NCBI GenBank assembly: GCA_963851325.1
Contig: CAWKOR010000001.1
Coordinates: 620,001 to 684,000 of the forward strand
Direction of reading: 5' to 3'
Source: DATGKG01 sp963851325
Lineage (GTDB): Bacteria; Desulfobacterota; Binatia; Binatales; Binataceae
DNA length: 64,000 nt
The notes beneath the pieces were generated by a model that did no database searches, was not told the origin of the DNA, and saw only the letters and a list, made by a program, of their open reading frames with translations. The stretch's first letter is position 1. Each line of letters begins with the position of its first letter. Below are positions 52,817 to 60,970 of the stretch, in pieces. The translations under genes were made by a program, and so were the position numbers.

Positions 52817-52935
52817 TGTCTCGGGACCTCCGCTCCATCATCGCGCCCTTCTCCTTTACCCGCTTCATGACCGGCAAGCTGATCGCGGGTGAGCATGAGT
52901 ACGCGATGGCCTCCGACTTCGGCCACACGCTCTGA
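52816..52935 (+). pseudogene. Displaced C-terminal segment of the FAD oxidoreductase
   Basis: The frame reads MSRDLRSIIAPFSFTRFMTG and continues KLIAGEHEYAMASDFGHTL, then stops. The RxF...G.L..GEHEY pattern is the usual end of DAO-family oxidoreductases. It is in a different frame from the upstream gene, separated by the repeat. It is best explained as the original 3' end of that gene, cut off by the repeat. Confidence 0.65.
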
Positions 52936-52945
52936 TGCGGAATAC

Positions 52946-53158
52946 CCTCGCCCGATGGGCGAGGTTGGCCCCGAGGTCTGCGAGGGACCTGGAGCGGGAC
53001 CTCATTCAGCGCGTCCTCGCGCGACTATGGAATTCTTTCTCGTCTCGGATTGAAGAGAAGAAACAGATTTCCTGAATCGCACGCGCAGCGCGTGCTGCAT
53101 TCGGTCCCTCTCCAGCCCGCTCGCAAAGCCTCACGGGCAACCTCGCCCATCGGGCGAG
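52946..53158. repeat. MITE-like inverted repeat with CCTCGCCCGATGGGCGAGG ends
   Basis: The element starts with the palindrome CCTCGCCCGATGGGCGAGG (52946-52964) and ends with the near-identical CCTCGCCCATCGGGCGAG (53141-53158). The interior is two imperfect inverted halves; for example, GAGGGACCTGGAGCGGGACC near the left end corresponds to GGTCCCTCTCCAGCCCGCTC near the right. There is no transposase. It sits between the displaced oxidoreductase end and a truncated HTH gene. Confidence 0.6.
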
Positions 53159-53191
53159 CGAGCTAAAAGATGCTGGCGCGCATTCGTATGA

Positions 53192-53410
53192 ATGATCGCG
53201 CTCCAGCTCGCGCACGAGATGAGGAAGAAGCGGATCACCAAGAAAAAGCTCGCCGAGCTGATGCATACCAGCCGCGCGCAGGTCGATCGCATCCTCGATC
53301 CAGAGAAAGGCAATGTGACGCGCCGGGATGCGGTGCATCCCGTCGAGATTGAGACGCTGCAAGGTGCGGCGACGCTGGTCGGGCGTCAGTTGCGGTTCGA
53401 GTTGGTCTAG
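53192..53410 (+). pseudogene. Truncated XRE-type antitoxin-like HTH gene
   Basis: The 72-residue frame reads MIALQLAHEMRKKRITKKKL followed by AELMHTSRAQVDRILDPEKG and IETLQGAATLVGRQLRFELV. This is the helix-turn-helix core of an XRE-type antitoxin. The N-terminal portion expected before IALQLA is missing: an in-frame TGA directly precedes the ATG. An insertion of about nine residues (RRDAVHPVE) interrupts the expected GNVT-IETLQ junction. It is therefore probably inactive. A MITE-like repeat ends 34 bases upstream. Confidence 0.6.
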
Positions 53411-53424
53411 GCCCTCCCCGATGT

Positions 53425-53484
53425 CTGGTAGGGGGCGTTCGCGAACGCCCCGTCGAATCCGCATCGCGCGAAGCGCATCAAAGC
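53425..53484. repeat. TTCGCGAA palindromic repeat, solo half-element
   Basis: The unit starts TGGTAGGGGGCGTTCGCGAA, continues ACGCCCCGTCGAATCC, and ends in GCGCGAAGCGCATCAAAGC. It matches the right half of the MITE at 28.2-28.4 kb in reverse orientation almost base for base. It marks the left boundary of the low-G+C cassette. Confidence 0.7.
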
Positions 53485-53609
53485 CGCCCTGTTGAAGGCG
53501 CTCGGATGCTTTTGCTCGACATGCCTCCCAAGTCAGTCAAGCACGCCGCCGAGTCCACTCTTGTCCACCCGTCTGATACACTCGTGTGCGGATGGCGCGG
53601 AGGTATCCG

Positions 53610-54197
53610 TTGAAAACATTTTCGTTGCAAGAATACGAAGCGCCCTTTCGCGCATTTACTCGCATCGTCGTGAATCAATTAATGGCGGAGCTCGATCCAG
53701 TCTTCGGGAAAATAACGTCTACGCAGTCGGGACCGATCCCGATTTCTCAAAACACCCTCCAATCCGGGAAGGTACTGGAAAGCCCGCGAATCATGGCGGA
53801 AGCCATGTTTGAGCTCAAATCGCAGGACATCCTCAACTGCAATGTCGACGCTTTTGCGGCCGGTCTTTTTGAAATCGCAAAAGGTCACCTTGATCAAATG
53901 ATGCCAGGATTCTTTTCACACGTGGCCGCGATATGCGAAGCAAGTGGCAATACCATAGATGCGCGGGGCAAACCAATAACTCACGAACTTATCCTGCAGA
54001 TGATAGACAAATTGGAAATTGATTTCGATGCGGGCGGAAATCCGGTGATGCTCACAATGGTAGTGCCTCCTGAGATAGGCGCTAAGATTCAAGCTCTTCC
54101 ACCTCTTTCTGCGGCTCAGTTACAAGCCTGGGACGATATGATCGAACGCAAGCGGCGCGATTTCAATGCTAGAAGACGCAATCGGATACTATCTTGA
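53610..54197 (+). CDS. Unknown protein, first gene of an island cassette
   Basis: The roughly 195-residue protein is not recognised. TTG 53610 is preferred since GGAGG lies six bases before it; ATG 53592 and GTG 53586 are alternatives. The sequence is mostly helical (LQEYEAPFRAFTRIVVNQLM, then FAAGLFEIAKGHLDQMMPGF) with a basic C-terminus (MIERKRRDFNARRRNR). There are no transmembrane segments or catalytic motif. G+C is visibly lower than in flanking genes. The stop overlaps the next gene's start by 32 bases, so the two probably act together. Confidence 0.6.
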   Translation: MKTFSLQEYEAPFRAFTRIVVNQLMAELDPVFGKITSTQSGPIPISQNTLQSGKVLESPRIMAEAMFELKSQDILNCNVDAFAAGLFEIAKGHLDQMMPGFFSHVAAICEASGNTIDARGKPITHELILQMIDKLEIDFDAGGNPVMLTMVVPPEIGAKIQALPPLSAAQLQAWDDMIERKRRDFNARRRNRILS

Positions 54198-55741
54198 CAA
54201 CCTTGAAGAGCGCGAATTTGATGCACCTTTTTGTGCACTGCTACGGGCGCTCGGATTCTTTGACATTCACTTCTTGCACGGCTCTTTCGAATTTGGAAAG
54301 GATTTCATCGGTAAACAAAACCGAGATGGAAAGGCGACACAATTCGCGTTTCAGACCAAGGCTGGTAATCTCGGCCTGAGCGAGTGGAATATTTGCCGTG
54401 GTCAAATCGACTTGCTTCGGACCAACTCTTTGTCGCACCCGTCGTTCGATTCGGAGCTTCCGCGAAGAATCGGTCCTTGTTACGACGGGGCGGTTAGTCG
54501 GTGGAGCGGCCTTAGCTGCGCAGGACTATGCAAAGCACATTGGCAAGCTAGGCGAAACGCAATTCGAAACGTGGGACAAAGAAGACCTAGTCGCCCTTAT
54601 CAGCACGAGCCCCGAAGCCGGATTGGCGGGCGCAACATCCGCGGAGCTTCTATCCATCGTCGGCAAGATAGAAGAATCGAGCATCACTGATTCTCAACTC
54701 GAGGAATTTTCACGACGCTGGTTTGCTCCTAGCGGTGCACCGAGTGTCGCTAGAAGTTGTCTTGAAGCATCTGTCATAGCGAATCGATTGCGTCTTCGCA
54801 ATCGCCTCGACCTGGCCACATATATAGGGCTCTGCCTCATACGAGCTGGGTGCCTCCACGTACATGGAACTGACCCACCACTGGAAAGTGGTATTGCGGC
54901 AATGGATATCGGCGGACAACTCTTCTGCCAGTATGCCAAGGATCTTTTTGGTCAATGTGGAAAAGATGCCCTCGATCCCCAAACATTTCTAGGTAGTCAC
55001 GTCGAGGTCCCGATCATGGTTACCTATCCGATTCGCTGTCTTAAGATCATTGAGATTTTGGGTCTGTTGGGCCTTGTAGAAGAAGGAGATCGTGCGAAAG
55101 AGATAGCTCAGTTCCTGGCCGACTTTTGCCGTGTTCATCCCGGAACGCAACATCCTGTTTCGGATCACTGGGCGATATGCCTTGTAGCTCCTGCGCTTCT
55201 CCTGTGGAAAATGGGACACGTCGAGAGCGTGCGCGCGCTGCTCAGAGGAGTAGTTACGTGGATCGGTGACAAGTATCAGAACGACAGTTTCGGCCTCGCA
55301 AGTGTCTGGTCGACTCCGGAGGAAGAAACTAAACGTTTGCTGGGCAACCCTTTCTCTCACGTTGACATGGCGCGTCGATGCGAATCATATGTTTCAACGA
55401 TTGTGCTCGACCTCGCGGCGGTACTCGGCCTAGCCGATGTCTATCTTATAGCTAGAAATGACTTCCTAGCGGTGAATACATTCCCGATGGTCTGGGAGGT
55501 TCCCGATACACCGTCGCAGTTTCTCCGCTCTGGCCCAGACATTCGTCTTGAACCAAATATGCCATTCAAGGACACTTGGGAACCCCAGGACGGTTGGAAG
55601 ATCGCTCCCCATCACGTAAGAGGAATAGATCTCAGATATCTTCAACGAATAGGTAGGCAGTGGGACTTGTTGGCCGTATGCTCTGTTTTGAGAGACCGGC
55701 ACTTTGTGCACGTATTACGAACCCTCATGGAGAACTCGTAG
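54166..55741 (+). pseudogene. PD-(D/E)XK nuclease-like protein with a frameshift
   Basis: The first reading frame starts MLEDAIGYYLDNLEEREFDA and shows a nuclease-like core at about residues 40-66: GSFEFGKDFIGKQ and QFAFQTKAG. This gives E42, G44, D46 and then Q63-T-K65, as in Mrr-like endonucleases. Near base 54470 the frame breaks; from there the continuation is read one base later (SVLVTTGRLVGGAALAAQDY) and runs to 55741. Joined, the protein would be about 525 residues with a long helical, non-repetitive C-terminal region of unknown function. Either one base was inserted, or the assembly contains an error. It overlaps the upstream gene by 32 bases. Confidence 0.6.
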
Positions 55742-55813
55742 GATCTTTTGAAAAGTGATCTTCGACCGCTAGTTCACATGTTCTGAATCCTTCCTTCTTA
55801 AGAGGGATTGACA

Positions 55814-55858
55814 TCGCTGCGCGCAGGTCCGTCGACTCGGAAGCCTCGCTGAATGAGA
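55814..55858. repeat. Degraded TCATCCTGAGCG-type repeat
   Basis: The reverse complement reads CTCATTCAGCGAGGCTTCCG and later GGACCTGCGCGCAGCGATGTC, a worn copy of the repeat at 52.7 and 56.6 kb. It lies downstream of the nuclease-like gene. No gene was found between 55742 and 56807. Confidence 0.45.
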
Positions 55859-55980
55859 GACTAAGAGAAAGGCGGCCGCCAGAGGAATCGTATTTTCTAA
55901 ATGTCCCTCACCATCGCCATCAGATGACGCATCCTCTCCCTCCGGGGCAGGGCAGATTCGGATCGATTCGCTGGGCGCAT

Positions 55981-56010
55981 GAGGGCCTTTCATCTGGAAC
56001 GACGGCCGGG
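55981..56010. repeat. CATCTGGAACGACGG repeat, copy of the SDR 3' end
   Basis: GAGGGCCTTTCATCTGGAAC followed by GACGGCCGGG closely matches 56812-56842, which encodes the last residues of the SDR gene (GPSFQMKRPS on the minus strand). Here the minus-strand frame reads RPSFQMKGPHAP. It appears to be a dispersed repeat rather than a gene. Confidence 0.6.
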
Positions 56011-56101
56011 TCATTCGGCCTCGTTCGCCATCGGTCAAATTGTGCTATCATCAAGATGTTGGCGTCCGCGAGGGGCGCCACTTGTCGTTTTTAGAGGGCC
56101 G

Positions 56102-56519
56102 ACTCGTGAAGATGCGATTTTACACAAACGAACCCACCAAGTGCCTGAATTTAAAGGATTGTCATTTTCCCGGAGGCCGAAAACGAACCCACCACGGACG
56201 GTCGAGGCCTGGTCCAATGAACCATTCAAAAAGTGCGAAAACAAAGCCACTTGGGGAAACGCGACGAGGACCCGCAGGGCTGTGCCAAGGACCTCGGATG
56301 CCACGATTCGCATCGCACGAAAGTGTAAAAACAAACCCACTGCGGGGCATCGCGAAGGACTGTGAAATGACGAAACGAAGCCAAATCATCGAGGAAAATC
56401 AAGGGATTTCTAAAACGAGGAAGCCCAAAAGCGGCTGTCAGGCCACCGGCGGTCTCGTCAGATATCGATACGATGCCCCGAGCCTGTATCCATTGGAATC
56501 GCAAAAGCAAACCCACTAG
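56102..56519. repeat. Irregular array of AAAACRAACCCAC motifs
   Basis: At least six copies of a degenerate motif occur, at about 56127, 56181, 56239, 56328, 56372 and 56503. Examples are AAAACGAACCCAC, AAAACAAAGCCAC, AAAAACAAACCCAC and AAAAGCAAACCCAC. Spacing varies from about 44 to 130 bases. Translated, they give NEPTK, AKTKPLG, VKTNPL and MTKRSQ fragments, but no credible protein. The same motif is found reversed at 24.3-24.5 kb. Confidence 0.65.
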
Positions 56520-56545
56520 CGATAGTTCGTCGGCGACGGGACAAA

Positions 56546-56584
56546 TGTCGACACAGTGTCAGTACATAACTGACACTATGTCGA
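56546..56584. promoter_or_regulatory. 16-base inverted repeat, possible operator
   Basis: TCGACACAGTGTCAGT and ACTGACACTATGTCGA form an inverted repeat with one mismatch around ACATA. No run of T residues follows in either direction, so it is not an intrinsic terminator. The length and symmetry resemble a repressor operator or a mobile-element end, but no adjacent regulator fits. Confidence 0.4.
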
Positions 56585-56644
56585 TTACGCCTCGCTCGGA
56601 ATGAAGGCCTAAGATGGCGCGACCCCTCGCATCGCCAGGGGTCA

Positions 56645-56702
56645 GCAGCAAATCGCTGCGCGGAGGTCCTTCGCTACGGCAGCCTCCGCTCAGGATGACA
56701 GA
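56645..56702. repeat. TCATCCTGAGCG-type repeat, reverse copy
   Basis: The reverse complement reads TGTCATCCTGAGCGGAGGCT and later GTAGCGAAGGACCTCCGCGC AGCGATT, matching the copy at 52717-52755. It flanks the right side of the island, with the left copy inside the FAD-oxidoreductase gene. Confidence 0.65.
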
Positions 56703-56713
56703 CAAAAGCAGGA

Positions 56714-56758
56714 CGGAAAAAGAACCCGCGGTTGACGCGATGACGCGTCAACCGCGGG
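56714..56758 (-). terminator. Rho-independent terminator downstream of the SDR gene
   Basis: On the minus strand, CCCGCGGTTGACGCG pairs perfectly with CGCGTCAACCGCGGG around TCAT, followed by TTCTTTTT. It lies about 50 bases beyond the SDR stop codon and should end that transcript. Confidence 0.85.
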
Positions 56759-56807
56759 CTATCGACAGACAGGAAATACTACGACGGCTTCTTCATCTGG
56801 CCGCGGC

Positions 56808-57662
56808 CTACGAGGGCCGCTTCATCTGGAACGACGGGCCGGACCACTCATCCTCAAGGATGCCGCCGCTGCCTTGATTCCCACCGGGAATCTGGCCGCC
56901 GAAGCCCGAAGTCGCGGCGCCATCGACGACCATCGCCTGCCCGCTCACGAATTCGGAATCGTCGCTGGCCAGGAACAGCGCCATCGCGGCGATATCCTCG
57001 GGACGCCCGGTGCGCGGGTACGGCTGGAACGCCTTGAAGAGTTCGGTCGCGGTCTGCTCGCCGCCCGGGATGCGATTGTAGGTCAGCGGCGTCGCAATCA
57101 GCCCGGGGCATATGCAGTTGACCCGAATCTTGTCCTTGGCGAATTCGATGGCGGCCGATTTGGTCAGGCTGATGACGCCGGCCTTCGCCGCACCATAGGC
57201 GGGGATGCCGGGGGTGCCGCGCAGTCCCGCAATCGAGGCGGTCGAGATGATAGAGCCACCGCCCGCTTTGCGAATCTCGGGCGCCGCGTACTTGATGCCG
57301 AGGAAGACCGCGCGCAGCAGAATCGAGAAGGTGCGATCCCAGTTATCCGCCGCGGTCTTTTCGATCGGGCCGGTCGCGCCGCCCAAGCCGGCATTGTTGT
57401 AGATGACATTGAGGTGGCCGAATTCCTTGACCGCGCGATCGACGGCGCCCTTGATGTTCTCCTCGCTGGTCACATCGGTGAGCTGGAAGACCGCGTTGCC
57501 GCCGTTCTCCTTGCAATCGCGCACCGCGGCCTCGCCGCCTTCCTTGTTGAGATCGGCGATGACGATGGCAGCGCCCTCGCCCGCGAACCTGATGGCGGTG
57601 GCGCGGCCGATGCCGCTCGCCGCGCCGGTGATGACTGCAACTTTCTTATCGAGTTTGCCCAT
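56808..57662 (-). CDS. SDR-family NAD(P)-dependent oxidoreductase with repeat-derived tail
   Basis: The 284-residue short-chain dehydrogenase has ITGAASGIGRATAIRFA, YNNAGLGGATGPIEK, and the Y156-x3-K160 pair in IPAYGAAKAGVISL. IRVNCICPGLIATPL and SGQAMVVDGAATSGFGGQ follow. The typical family end is near GGQIPGG; the final ten or so residues (WSGPSFQMKRPS) match a repeat also found at 56.0 kb. ATG 57662 has AAGGAG upstream; a longer frame to 57803 is not conserved. The substrate is unknown. It follows a lipoprotein gene on the same strand. Confidence 0.9.
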   Translation of the reverse strand: MGKLDKKVAVITGAASGIGRATAIRFAGEGAAIVIADLNKEGGEAAVRDCKENGGNAVFQLTDVTSEENIKGAVDRAVKEFGHLNVIYNNAGLGGATGPIEKTAADNWDRTFSILLRAVFLGIKYAAPEIRKAGGGSIISTASIAGLRGTPGIPAYGAAKAGVISLTKSAAIEFAKDKIRVNCICPGLIATPLTYNRIPGGEQTATELFKAFQPYPRTGRPEDIAAMALFLASDDSEFVSGQAMVVDGAATSGFGGQIPGGNQGSGGILEDEWSGPSFQMKRPS

Positions 57663-57681
57663 GAGGTCTCCTTCCCTCGTC

Positions 57682-57966
57682 CTATCCCCCGTTTCCTGGC
57701 GAGGGATTAGGTCGTTTTGATTCGGATCGCGACACCTGAAGATTGAGCACCGGAAATTGGCATTGATGGGTGCGCGGGTCGCATGCCATGCACTGCACGC
57801 CAATCGGATCCGCGCACATAAGAGCGCGGTTGGTGCTGGAAAGTTGCGCGGGCGCGCCGGCGTATTCGACTTCCGAGATGCCGCCGCGCGAGGCGCATCC
57901 GGCCAGCAGCCCGATTGCCAATATCGGTATCAGCGCCTGGGTGACTACCAAGATGAGGTTGCGCAT
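57682..57966 (-). CDS. Small lipoprotein with cysteine-containing mature region
   Basis: The 94-residue precursor has a signal peptide (LILVVTQALIPILAIGLLAG) with lipobox LLAGC, so it should be lipidated at C24. The mature part includes CADPIGVQCMACDPRTHQCQ, with four cysteines within about 20 residues; these could form disulfides or bind metal. The function is unknown. It starts after cimA on the same strand, and its stop is 19 bases before the SDR start. Confidence 0.7.
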   Translation of the reverse strand: MRNLILVVTQALIPILAIGLLAGCASRGGISEVEYAGAPAQLSSTNRALMCADPIGVQCMACDPRTHQCQFPVLNLQVSRSESKRPNPSPGNGG

Positions 57967-58055
57967 GCCTCAAGCATAGCGCATCCGGCGAGCGATCTCC
58001 CAATCGCGCGGATGCACGGGCAGCGCGTCGCGGCGGCATCCGCGCATACCGGGCC

Positions 58056-59735
58056 TCATCGCTCCAGCGAAGTCTCCTTGGGCGTGCCGCGCTTGCCCGA
58101 TGGCTTCGCGGCCGCGTCCTTCGAGCCATTGGGGGTCGCAGGCCGCGCGCGCGCCTTCAGATGATCCTTGTGCAACTTGTACTCGACCGAATCGACCAGC
58201 GCCTGCCAGCTCGCCTCGACCACGTTGGCCGAGACGCCCACCGTGCTCCATCGCCGCTTGCCATCGGTCGATTCGATGAGCACGCGGACGCGCGCGCCGG
58301 TCCCGCGGCCATTGTCGAGCACGCGGACCTTGTAATCGGCAAGCTGCATGTTTTCCAGCGCCGGATAGTACGGCACCAGCGCGCGGCGCAGCGCGGAATC
58401 GAGCGCGTTGACGGGACCGTTGCCGATCGCCGAAGTGCGCGAGCGATGGCCATCGGGGCCCTCGATGATCACCACCGCCTCGCTGAAGGGGGCCTGGTCC
58501 TCATGCCACTTATCGTCGAAGACGCGGAAGCTGACGAAGTTGAAATGCTCGCTGGTCATGCCGAGGGTGCGGCGCATCAGCAGCTCGAAGGAGGCATCGG
58601 CGCCTTCGAAGGTGTAGCCCTCGCTTTCGAGGCGCTTCACTTCCTCGAGCAGGTCGCCGATTTTTTCATTCTTCGGATCGATCTCGAGGCCCAGCTCCTT
58701 GCTCTTGTACATGATGTTGGCCTTGCCGGAGAGCTCCGACAGCACCACGTGGCGATTGTTGCCGACCAGCGCGGGATCGATGTGCTCGTAGGTCTGGGTA
58801 TTGCGCAGGATTCCCGAGACATGCAGCCCGCCCTTGTGCGCGAAGGCGCTGCGCCCGACGAATGCCTGCCGACTTACCGGCGTGATATTCGCCAGCTCGT
58901 AGACCAGCATCGAGATTTCGCGCAGCTCCTTGAGCTTCGCGGGCGGCACGCATTGGTAGCCGAGCTTGAGCTGGAGGTCGGGGATGATGGAGATCAGGTT
59001 GGCATTGCCGCATCGCTCACCCACGCCATTGATGGTGCCCTGGACCTGAGTGGCGCCGACGCGCACCGCCGCCAGCGTATTGGCGACCGCGACTTCCGAA
59101 TCATTGTGGCAATGGATCGCGACCTGGCATTTGACGCTCGCGAGCGCCGCGCGCACCGCTTCCTCGATTTCCCCGGGAAGCCGGCCGCCGTTGGTATCGC
59201 ACAGGCAGATGGTGTCGGCGCCCGCTTCGGCCACGGTGCGGATGCAGTTGAGCGCGTACTCGCGATTGTTGAAATAGCCGTCGAAGAAATGCTCGGCATC
59301 GAAGATCACTTCGTCGACGTGCTTCTTGAGAAACGAGATGGTGTCGCTCAGGACGTCGAAGTTTTCCTCGAGCGGGATACGCAAGGCCTCGCGCACGTGG
59401 AGATCCCAGGTCTTGCCGACCACCGTCGCGACCGGCGTATCGGCCTTGAGCAGAAGCTGAAGGTTGCGATCCTGCGCGGCCCTGACCCCCGCGCGTCGGG
59501 TCGAGCCGAAGGCCGCGATCTTCGAGTGCTTGAGGTGCGCCTTCTTGACCTCGATGAAAAATGCCGCGTCGCGATCGTTGGAGCCGGGCCATCCACCCTC
59601 GACGTAATCGATCCCGAGGTCATCGAGGCGGCGGGCGATTTCAACTTTATCTTCGATAGTGAGCGAGACGTCTTCCGATTGGCATCCGTCGCGCAGAGTA
59701 GTGTCATAAACCTGGATTTTCGTTGTTGCAGCCAT
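58056..59735 (-). CDS. cimA: (R)-citramalate synthase
   Basis: The 559-residue protein has the HMGL-like TIM barrel (VYDTTLRDGCQSEDVSLTIE, then VAIHCHNDSEVAVANTLAAV) and the LeuA-type C-terminal regulatory domain (about residues 395-525). It condenses pyruvate and acetyl-CoA, the first step of threonine-independent isoleucine synthesis. The subfamily is longer than isopropylmalate synthase and has GGWPGSN, typical of CimA rather than LeuA. ATG 59735 overlaps the lysC stop as TGATG. The C-terminal tail is basic and low complexity. Confidence 0.88.
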   Translation of the reverse strand: MAATTKIQVYDTTLRDGCQSEDVSLTIEDKVEIARRLDDLGIDYVEGGWPGSNDRDAAFFIEVKKAHLKHSKIAAFGSTRRAGVRAAQDRNLQLLLKADTPVATVVGKTWDLHVREALRIPLEENFDVLSDTISFLKKHVDEVIFDAEHFFDGYFNNREYALNCIRTVAEAGADTICLCDTNGGRLPGEIEEAVRAALASVKCQVAIHCHNDSEVAVANTLAAVRVGATQVQGTINGVGERCGNANLISIIPDLQLKLGYQCVPPAKLKELREISMLVYELANITPVSRQAFVGRSAFAHKGGLHVSGILRNTQTYEHIDPALVGNNRHVVLSELSGKANIMYKSKELGLEIDPKNEKIGDLLEEVKRLESEGYTFEGADASFELLMRRTLGMTSEHFNFVSFRVFDDKWHEDQAPFSEAVVIIEGPDGHRSRTSAIGNGPVNALDSALRRALVPYYPALENMQLADYKVRVLDNGRGTGARVRVLIESTDGKRRWSTVGVSANVVEASWQALVDSVEYKLHKDHLKARARPATPNGSKDAAAKPSGKRGTPKETSLER

Positions 59736-60970
59736 CAAACCGTCTCCGAGGCGGCATTGGATCCGCCCAAAAAATTGTCGTGAAGAGCGCGCATGGCGAG
59801 TTCGCCATACTTCGAGTTGACCACCACCGAGACTTTAATCTCGGAGGTCGCAATCATCTCGATATTAATTCGCTCTTCGGCGAGCACGCGGAACATGGTG
59901 GCCGCGACGCCCGCATGGCTGCGCATCCCGAGCCCGACGATAGAAACCTTCGCAACCGGATCCTCGTAACGAACGCCGGCGATACCGATCTCGCCGCCAA
60001 TCCGTTTCACGATGTCCAGCGCGCGTTTGAGATCGTCGCGGGTGACGGTGAAGGTCATGTCGGTCCGGCCATCCGCGCTCGCATTCTGAATAATCATGTC
60101 GACGATAATTCCCGAGTCGGCAATCGGCCCGAAAATCTTCGCGGCCAGTCCGGGGCGGTCTTCTACCCCTCCGATGGTAATCTTCGCCTGATTCTGATCG
60201 AGCGTGACACCAGAAACGAGCACGTCCTCCATGGTTGCATCCTCTTGTCCAACCCAGGTTCCTACTCCCTCGCCGAAGCTGGAGCGGACCACGAGCGGCA
60301 CATTGAATCTTCGCGCGAGCTCGACCGAGCGAAGCTGCAGCACCTTGGCGCCGAGCCCCGCCATTTCGAGCATCTCATCATATGATATGCGATCGAGCTT
60401 CCTCGCAGTCGGAACGATATTCGGATCGGCGGTGTAAACGCCATCGACGTCGGTATAGATCTCGCAAAGGTCGGCCTTGAGCGCCGCCGCCAGCGCAACC
60501 GCGGTCAGGTCCGAGGCGCCACGTCCGAGGGTCGTGATATCGCCGCGCTCATCGATGCCCTGGTATCCGGCGACCACGGCGATCTTCCCTTCCTTCAGCG
60601 CGCTGCTGAGGCGATTGGCTTCGACCGATTTGATCTTCGCGCGGCCGTGATTGGAATCGGTCGCGAGATTCAACTGATGCGCGAGAAACGACGAACACGC
60701 GAAACCCAACGCAGTCAGCCGAATCGCGAGCAGCGCCGCCGAAACCTGCTCGCCGGTGGCGACGAGGACATCGGTCTCGCGCGCATTGGGCGCGTCGCTC
60801 AGTTCGCTGGCGAGCTTGAAAAGGCGGTTGGTCTCGCCTGCCATCGCGGAGACTACGACCACGATGCCGTCGCCCTTCGCGTGGGCGGCACAAACACGCT
60901 CTGCGACTGCCTTGATACGATCGACGGTACCGACGGAGGTACCGCCATATTTCTGGACCACCAAACCCAT
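59735..60970 (-). CDS. lysC: Aspartate kinase
   Basis: The 411-residue kinase phosphorylates aspartate for lysine, threonine and methionine synthesis. It has VVQKYGGTSVGTVDRIKAVA at the N-terminus, TLGRGASDLTAVALAAAL with the catalytic region, and FVVSS-like VVRSSFGEG. It ends with two ACT domains (ITIGGVEDRPGLAAKIFGPI and VSIVGLGMRSHAGVAATMFR), which bind lysine or threonine as feedback inhibitors. The stop overlaps cimA. No asd or hom gene is adjacent. Confidence 0.95.
   Translation of the reverse strand: MGLVVQKYGGTSVGTVDRIKAVAERVCAAHAKGDGIVVVVSAMAGETNRLFKLASELSDAPNARETDVLVATGEQVSAALLAIRLTALGFACSSFLAHQLNLATDSNHGRAKIKSVEANRLSSALKEGKIAVVAGYQGIDERGDITTLGRGASDLTAVALAAALKADLCEIYTDVDGVYTADPNIVPTARKLDRISYDEMLEMAGLGAKVLQLRSVELARRFNVPLVVRSSFGEGVGTWVGQEDATMEDVLVSGVTLDQNQAKITIGGVEDRPGLAAKIFGPIADSGIIVDMIIQNASADGRTDMTFTVTRDDLKRALDIVKRIGGEIGIAGVRYEDPVAKVSIVGLGMRSHAGVAATMFRVLAEERINIEMIATSEIKVSVVVNSKYGELAMRALHDNFLGGSNAASETV

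Noticed and set aside
56102..56519. CRISPR array
   Set aside because: Repeat units are only 13-20 bases, degenerate and unevenly spaced (about 44-130 bases), with no cas genes in the window.
58161..59783. A 540-codon open frame antisense to cimA
   Set aside because: It lies fully antisense to a well-supported gene, has low-complexity composition and no recognisable motif. It is a by-product of GC-rich codon usage.
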